64,000 nt of DNA from Oasisia sp. SBJ-2009 (lineage: Eukaryota > Annelida > Polychaeta > Sabellida > Siboglinidae), in NCBI GenBank assembly GCA_964017155.1, contig OZ024861.1, positions 28,061,145-28,125,144 on the forward strand, written 5' to 3'. A program made the position numbers and the translations under genes. Below are positions 27,669 through 36,600 of the stretch, in pieces (position 1 is the stretch's first letter; every line of letters begins with the position of its first letter). The notes under the pieces are model-generated. The model was given only the letters and a program-made list of their open reading frames with translations, searched no databases and was not told the origin of the DNA.

Positions 27669-30600
27669 ACATCAGATTCAGGGCAAAACACAATAATTCC
27701 GTTTTTGTTTGACAAAAATACATTTCAGTGCATTGTCATTATAAATGAAAACATTTACATGATAATTTATCATATCCTTGATCTTGATTAATAGCAAGAG
27801 CCAACATTTTTGTGTGCTTTTTACCCAAAGACATTTTTTTCCCCCTAAGACTTCATAATGATTACATCTGTCATGCTACAAAATTCTTAATTAATTTTGG
27901 TTATATGACATGTCCTCTTGTTCAATGTTTACCTATCGCAGCTTTGGTTGCATTTAACAACTGTGTTCATGCAGTTGGCATTATGTAGACACTGCAAAAG
28001 TTACTGCATAATGACATTGTATAATTTGAGGCTGTTCTTGTAGGTGTGACATTTGCCCACTTCAAGACAAAGTGTGGCATGACTGATCGCATCTTTTCAA
28101 CAAATCCAACTGGTCCTGATGTGGAACACCCGATCTATATGAAACAGATTCAACTGATTGATGTTGAAGAGAAGAGCAAGATTTTTGCACACCACCCACA
28201 GATAATGTAAGTAAGAAGATGTAAGAAAATTATATTACGTTGTCATCATAAGTTCATATATTTATTTGGATAAATACATTAATAAGTTGCTGCTACTAAT
28301 GAAACATATTCACCGGCACTGGCAGCCTCTGTGACAGTCACTGCCATAACACAGTTCCCACTATCAAAATGTGCAATGAGTTTTCATGTACTGTGTAGTT
28401 GCCTTAACATTTTCCCTGCCCAGGATTAGAAAGGTCAACATAGGAAGTTGTTATAGATTCACAAAAGAAGTATGTAAATTTTCATTACATTATGTGTCAC
28501 TGTTGCAGGTTTGTGACTGCGGACACCTGTGTTGACATGAGTTGTGACGGGAAGAAGAAACTCCTCATCAAGGACCTTGATGGGTCATTCTTTGGCACAC
28601 CATCAAACTACATTCCCGAGTCGGAATATGAATACAATGGAGATCGCCGTCATGGCTTCGGTGACTACCGCATACCCAAGACAATGCAGAGTTTCCCTGG
28701 AAATGGCTCGAGAATCCCAATCGCTGACATTCTCACAAATCCTGGTGAGTTGATAGATTGTGTTTGTTTTGTTGGGAATCCTGTTTATACGTTTACTATA
28801 AATAATTATTTTCATCATTCAGGAGCAAAATTCCACTGTCAACATAACACAACTTTTAAATATCTAATTTTGTTTCCAAACAAATGTTTTTGCAATGTTT
28901 TGTATTGTCGTTCCACTGTGAGTATAGCAGTTGTATCCTGTCTTGTAAATACAGTTCTTTTACAGTTCTATCACGAAATGATATGTAAATGTAATGTTCT
29001 GATACAAACACATGCCTACCTGGTTTTCACATTTCTTAGTTTGTTGAATGTTTGAATGTAACTCTTTGTTACAGGCATCAAGCGGTCAGACTGTGTGCAC
29101 AAACCTGATTGGCCGGGCTACCTGTGTCCACTGGCCAAAATTGACCACCAGATGTTGATTGTTGAGAGCATGGACTGGGACAACATGGACCGCCGTGTCT
29201 CTCCCGTGGCCTTGAGAGCAGACGGCTACCTCGACCTCATCAATGGACCTCACGACACAGGCACATGTGGCGGATACACGTGTCGCAAACGCATGCAGAC
29301 GTTCTATACAATAGTCGCAGCTGGTTTGTAGCAGAATTCTACTGTCTCCACTCCTGATTAACCCAGTCCTCTCCTTGCGAATGATGATACCTCCCCCAGC
29401 CTTGTTAATTACTGTACTGATATATACTACCACATTGTAATCAGTTTTGGTTCCTTCCTTGTGTTATTGTTGGGCAGGGTAGCAGTAACTTGTGCTGCCG
29501 CCACACTCGCCAACATGTTGAACTTACATACAAACTCCATAGTTTAAGAATTGTTTAAAAAAAAGAGTAAATGTTTCTCCTGCTAAAATTCATATACCCC
29601 TGGCTAAAACAATGAATTGTGTTGAGCTTGCCATAATTCCTATGCCATCAGGACCCCAGCTGAGATGTTAAATGTCTAACAACCTCAATCAGACAGGCAT
29701 GACTACCCTCTGGTATGTAGCATGTAAAAATGTATTTGAAAAAAATCATTCATGTTAATTCTAACAGTTGGTTACAGGTGTGACTGCCCCCCCCCCCCCC
29801 CCATCCCCCCCCCCCCCCCCCAAGCCAACAGTAGTAGACCAATACTGACAGAGGCGGGTGTGTGTGACTGTTTCAGGCAGCAACTATGACCTGTACTTCA
29901 GTGGCACGGCCCCACAGCACCTGAGACTTCACTACTTCCTGGCTGAAGACACAACCAAACCTGTCCGCCTCGCCATCTACTTTGGCCTGCAGCAGCGTTA
30001 CGATGTCTACCACGAAAGTGTCTTCCTCCAGGCAAGCAATGCTGAAGTTGATAATAACAACAAGATCACCTACAAGAGTCCAAAGACCAAAGCAGAGTTC
30101 CTGCCCACTGCAGAGTCACCTTCTGGCACCAACTACTTTGACATTGACACAAAGACACTGTATGTGCAGGTGAAGGGACAAGGACTGATCGACATAAGGA
30201 TGAGACCTGTTGTCATTCTTGCATTTGGTCTCCCTGCTATCACTGAGGACGAGTTCTTTGGGAAGGATCTGTTGAAGAATCTCATCATCTTCCTCAAGGT
30301 GGACCCTGCGAAAGTGAGGATTGCTGGAGTTAGAAGGATCGGCCAAAGTCGGCGTCGGAAGAGAGATACAATTGGTGTCGAAGTCACCATTGAAATAGGT
30401 AAGTTGGAGATTCCATTGTCCAACAGTCTGGCTGTCACTGTTCTGTAGTATATCCACCAACAGTCTGGCTGTCACTGTTCTGTAGAATATCCACCAACAG
30501 TCTGGCTGTCACGGTTCTGTAGTATATCCACCAACAGTCTGGCTGTCACTGTTCTGTAGTATATCCACCAACAGTCTGGCTGTCACTGTTCTGTAGTATA

Positions 30601-33600
30601 GTCCACCAACAGTCTGGCTGTCACTGTTCTGTAGTATATCCACCAACAGTCTGGCTGTCACTGTTCTGTAGTATATCCACCAACAGTCTGGCTGTCACGG
30701 TTCTGTAGAATATCCACCAACGGTCTGGCTGTCACTGTTCTGTAGAATATCCACCAACAGTCTGGCTGTCACTGTTCTGTAGAATATCCACCAACAATCT
30801 GGCTGTCACTGTTCTGTAGAATATCCACCAACAGTCTGGCTGTCACTGTTCTGTAGCATATCCACCAACAGTCTGGCTGTCACGGTTCTGTAGAATATCC
30901 ACCAACAGTCTGGCTGTCACTGTTCTGTAGAATATCCACCAACAGTCTGGCTGTCACTGTTCTGTAGAATATCCACCAACAGTCTGGCTGTCACTGTTCT
31001 GTAGCATATCCACCAACAGTCTGGCTGTCACTGTTCTGTATCTTATTACTTCAGGTAATGAACCAGGCACCAACTCTGATGGTGGAGTTGAGAACTCCAA
31101 CACTACACTCGACCACAGCGACCTACTAACTGTGTCTGACACACTGAAGGGTGGATTCCAAACAGGGGCACTTGAAGAAGTCCTTGGGGTGGAAATGACA
31201 GATGTGAAAGTATCTGCCCCTGTGCCCCCTGTAAATGACAGTGCATGGAGTGAGTTTCTTGAGACGGCAGCTAACAGCACTGAAAGCAGCGAGGGACTGC
31301 GTAAACCAACACAGATCGTAGCTGAGTGGAAGAAGACACAGCAGCAAGAGGGAGCCACCTTCCCTACTGAAGTTCTCATCAAGTTCCTGGATGAAAAGGT
31401 TTGTGCTTGTTTCTGATATTGCTGTAAACAACAACAGCTTGACATCTGCTTTACTAGCTGACACATCCACCCAAAGATTGAGCTGTTCTAGTTGCAATGT
31501 GGCCAGCAGTAAAATAATATATTTGTATACACATTTAGAGTTGTATTCTCTATGTTCAAAACTCTTCAGATATCCTGGATCCACCCACAACCTTTCCCAT
31601 TTTTCTCAGACATTGTTTCTGGCACTCCCAGCCCTGCCACCATTGCCCCCACCATCTCTCTCAGTTCAGACAGACCTGCTCCAGGTCCACAAAACCCAAT
31701 GCCATTTTCAGTTGCATCTCCAACCTCTTTACTAGTTGTCTTTACGCAAATATCCAGCAGTCACCCCATAGCCATTTTTGTTCTGTGCCCAATTCTTTCT
31801 CAACACTTGTTTGAATCCCCCCTCCAGGATCATCTAACAGACTCATCATGTGGATTAGAAGCATCATTACTCAGTACTTCCCTGGGTCTTGCCCATCCCC
31901 GTCTTCTTCCATACTGGGGCTGTTAACCTTGTCTATCATTCCTTTGGCACTGTTGTTTGCATTCAATATGTACAGCTAATTCCTCTCACCTGTAAAATGT
32001 TATCAACATGTTACCATCTTGATAGTTAATTTATATTTCTTGTTTTGTAACTTAAGTACACAGGTTTTTAGTAGTACAGACTTGACAGCATGCAGTCATA
32101 AATAAACTGGAAACAGACCTCTACTAGTTAGTGAAAAGTTGTATTAAACCACGATAAATGGTCATTATGCATGCATTGTGTGGTGTTACGTAATGCTATG
32201 AAACATGTGTTCAGTCTACTGCTGTGTGCTGGTAAATAATGGTTCCTGTGATGTGGAATACTGTGTGTTTCTAGGACACTGTGGTGGAAGACCTCGTCAC
32301 AGGTGAAGGCCCGTGGCAGGTCAAGGCCACACTGACTGGGGCCACTGACCAGAAGGGCACATTGCTAGGCAGTGTCACTGTGGATGTTGTCAAAGGTATT
32401 GCAACCTTTGACACTCTCGCCATTTCACACACTGGCACCTACGACATCGTGTTCCAAGTCGTCCGACCTGAACGGTTCATCATCACTGTCAAGGTGTCAC
32501 AGGTTAAGGTTGTCAAGAGACAGATGACAGCAGAGATGACACCACTGAATGCAACAGCTGGCGCCCCATTCAGTCTCAGTGTCATTGTGAAGGATGTCAT
32601 TGGTGGGAAGACTGTCACAAACCTTGACTGGCAGGTGAGTTGACAAGAAAATGTGAACTGTGCAAGGCAATTGTGACTGAAACTTGAGCTTGGACAAACT
32701 ATAGACAGAAAATAAGACTAGTAGTTTTTCCTTATCAAAATTAATGGACATGCATGTTTCAGCAGTTTATATAGTGAAAGTTGGCTTCAGGGTATTCTCA
32801 GTTGACCTTGACTTATCCATCAATTGACCTGTCGCAAATGGTCATTAAGCCATCAACAAAAGCCTGGCGAATAGTGGAGTGCGTGGACATTCAATTTGAA
32901 ATTCTGGCCCAAAAGTCTTTCTCTGTGACAAAACAATACATAGAAAAAAGTGATTTTATGTGAGAATTAATGTTTCATCTAGCCAGTGTCATGCCACAAT
33001 AGTAATGTAATTGTCTTAATTGTATTAATAAGCATTATCACCATTGTTGGTGATGACGCAAACCTTGATGGGTACACACACAATTTGCATTGTTGCACAG
33101 GAAAACTGTAATATTATAGATTCATCAATTTCATTTATGATGACATGTTAGATTGTTTGTGAACAATAAAAATGTTTTGCAATATTTTGTATTTGTCGAC
33201 CTTAAATTCTATCACAAAGGGCAAAAGTGGTGCTGCCTCAGTATATTATGATGTAAAGTTTGTCACTGTTTTGCTGGTTCCCCAATAAGTGATTCTTGTG
33301 ATGATCCCAAGATATACAGAAGCAAAGCAATTACATGAAATATTGACTAGGCCTAGTCAGAAATAATATACACATGTGAATAGGTTCTCCTCTTAACTAA
33401 TTTCACACTTCATGAAGAATCTGACTAGATATAAAATCAGTCTTATGAATATTTTGCTTTCAAAAACATGTTTTGAAATCTGTTAGGTTGGTGTATAAAT
33501 ATGTTTTCATTTGATTATTCAATAGAGTGACACGTGGGACTGCTCGCTGCTGTTGGACCCTATCGTTGAAGCTCCCGGCACGTTGTCAGCTGACAAGGCA

Positions 33601-36600
33601 ACTGAGCAGGTAGATGTCACTACGGGCAAGGCCACATTCACAAGTGTCACAGCCAGTAAGCCTGGATCGTATGCCGTCAAGGTGTACATCAAGTCTTCAA
33701 GTGGCTCTTACTCTGTAATGAAACGTTCCGTGCTGCGTGTGATCGCGTCTCCAGTGACGGAAGTGGTCAAGCAATCTGTCCAGCTGAAGTTTGCAGCCAG
33801 CTTTGGACTTATCAGTGGCAAGCACGAGTTCTTCCAAGGAACTCTTGAGAACCACTTCTACAAAATCTATTCCACCAGTGAGGTGATCTTCTCGAACTTT
33901 GACTTCAGACAAGGTATGTGGCATGAAGAAGTAGCAGTGTCTTGTCTTGTTGTGCTGTCAATCTTTTAAAGTAATTTCACAGTTTTATTGGTGATTTATG
34001 TTAATGTGTGAGCCATGAGCACTACACTTTAAATAATAATGGTTAATTCTAACTGAGCCTGTCATTCGTCCCAACTTAGTGATTATGACTGATGATTTAA
34101 TTTGTGTATTTTTTCACACAGCCCATTTTACAACAGAAAATTAATTGTAATTAAGTAGGTTTGTATTGTAAGGTCATTTGTAATGTGCCACTAATCAGGA
34201 TAGTCACTGATATGTAGTCTCTGTCACCATACTGTTCCAGGCAGCATTGTGACATCATTCGATGCAGCAAGTTCCTCAGAAACAGCTCTGGTTGCTATGT
34301 TGGATGCCATTGCTGCTGAAGTGACAGATAAGAAAACCATTGTATTTGATGGTAACGACTTCACATATGAGAAGAGCATGTTGGTTGATAAGGAACCATA
34401 TGGCAGCGTGGAGGAAGCGGTAAGTGAAGTTGATCTAGGCCTCAGCACTGTAACAAAAGTTCTATTATATCATGAAGCAGTGTCTGCCAGGAAGAGTAAA
34501 AGTATCCATAACTCTTTAATCGTAAGCTATGTTATGTTGTCAATGCGTTTAAAATGTATGTTCTTATTTATTCACTTAATAATGCTTATTATATATCAAC
34601 CCTAAATTCCACTCTCTAACTTAGTTACGTTAGCATGTCGAAGATGAAACAGAATAGAGAAGGAAACTTGCCTGCTCACCAGGTAATGATTGAAGCAAAT
34701 GTCTGCCTGTCATTGTTTGACCTGTCTCTGTTCAACTGGTCTCGGTTGGACCTGTCTGTGTTGGACCTGTCTATAAGGCCTGTCTCTTAGCCTCGTCACT
34801 GTGAGACCACTCTTGGTTGGACCTTCTCAGTTGTACCTGTCTCTGGTCGACTTATTTCTGTTAGACCTGTCTCAATTGGACCTGTCACTGTTAGATCTGT
34901 TCTGTTAGATATGCCTCACTTAGGCTAGTCTGTTGGACATGACTTTGTTAAAGCTGTCTCTGCATTAAACCTGTGTGTGTTAAATTGGTCTGTGTTACAC
35001 CTGTTTCTCTGAGACCTGTCATTGTGAGACGTACATGTGTCAGTTGGCTCTGTTTCTTTTAGATCCATTTCTCTGAGACCTGTTTTTGTTGAACCTGACT
35101 GCTGTAGCCGTGCTAGACATGTCTCACCAACATATCCATGCTGTACTTCTATCTTTTTCATTCTGTCTTCAAGGTAACTCCTCAATTTAAGTTCTTACCT
35201 AAGAAGAACAGACCGGTAAGACTGATTGTAGACTGCCATTTGCATTTAAATGTATTTCGTTCATACTTAAACTTACCAGATGTTCAGATTTATACTAACA
35301 TTTATTTTGTTCATGGTAGACCTGTGGCAATGTTTAGTTTGTTCACATTAATTCTGTTCATACTTCTACCGTTCAGTTCTGTATCACACAAAACTGCCAT
35401 TAATGAAACTGTTTGGAACGTTTAGAATCTTATCAAAATTCACTTATTTCTCACAAGTATAATCAATGAACATCTGCAATATGAATGAGGTGGACTACAG
35501 TTAATTTCCTTGACATTCACTAGCAATGAGTTATAATTGAATAGCTGAGTCCATCTTGGATGGGAATTGTTCCTGGAAGGTGTGTGTGTGTGCGCGCACG
35601 TGCGTGCGTGCGTGTGTCCTTTGGTGAAAGTACTGACTGATACCTATTTTGTACTCGGATGCATCTGTTAACTGATGTCCAGTGTGTTCTCTGAAGCATT
35701 TGTAGCCTGCATAACGTGTGCAGTGTGTTCTCTGGTGTGTTTGCTCAGTGTGTTCTCTGGTGTGTTTGTTTATTGGTGCGCAGTGTGTTCTCTGGTGTGT
35801 TTGTTTATTGGTGCTCAGTGTGTTCTCTGGTGTGTTTGTTTATTGGTGCTCAGTGTGTTCTCTGGTGTGTTTGTTTATTGGTGTGCAGTGTGTTCTCTGG
35901 TGTGTTTGTTTATTGGTGCTCAGTGTGTTCTCTGGTGTGTTTGTTTATTGGTGTGCAGTGTGTTCTCTGGTGTGTTTGTTTATTGGTGTGCAGTGTGTTC
36001 TCTGGTGTGTTTGTTTATTGGTGTGCAGTGTGTTCTCTGGTGTGTTTGTTTATTGGTGTGCAGTGTGTTCTCTGGTGTGTTTGTTTATTGGTGCGCAGTG
36101 TGTTCTCTGGTGTGTTTGTTTATTGGTGTGCAGTGTGTTCTCTGGTGTGTTTGTTTATTGGTGCTCAGTGTGTTCTCTGGTGTGTTTGTTTATTGGTGCG
36201 CAGTGTGTTCTCTGGTGTGTTTGTTTATTGGTGTGCAGTGTGTTCTCTGGTGTGTTTGTTTATTGGTGCGCAGTGTGTTCTCTGGTGTGTTTGTTTATTG
36301 GTGCGCAGTGTGTTATCTGGTGTGTTTGTTCATTGGTGTGAAGTGTGTTATCTGGTGTGTTTGTTTATTGGTGTGAAGTGTGTTCTCTGGTGTGTTTGTT
36401 CATTGGTGTGAAGTGTGTTCTCATGTGTGTTTGTTCATTGGTGTTCTCTGGTGTGTTCCAGGAGTCAGGGTTGCCAACAGGAGCCATCATTGCCATCAGT
36501 GTGATGTCTGCTCTGGTCTTGTGCCTCATCATTGTACTGGTTTGGTTTGCCAACAAGAAGATGTCCATGAAGAGTGTTGGTGAGTCGATGTCTCAACTAT

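Noticed and set aside
30400..31040. CRISPR-like regular repeat
   Set aside because: Units are directly adjacent with no unique spacers, in a eukaryotic intron. It is a minisatellite.
35675..36411. Three overlapping Cys/Val/Phe-rich ORFs of up to 233 residues, looking like membrane proteins
   Set aside because: They arise from the 35-base minisatellite, open in all three frames, directly before the transmembrane exon.
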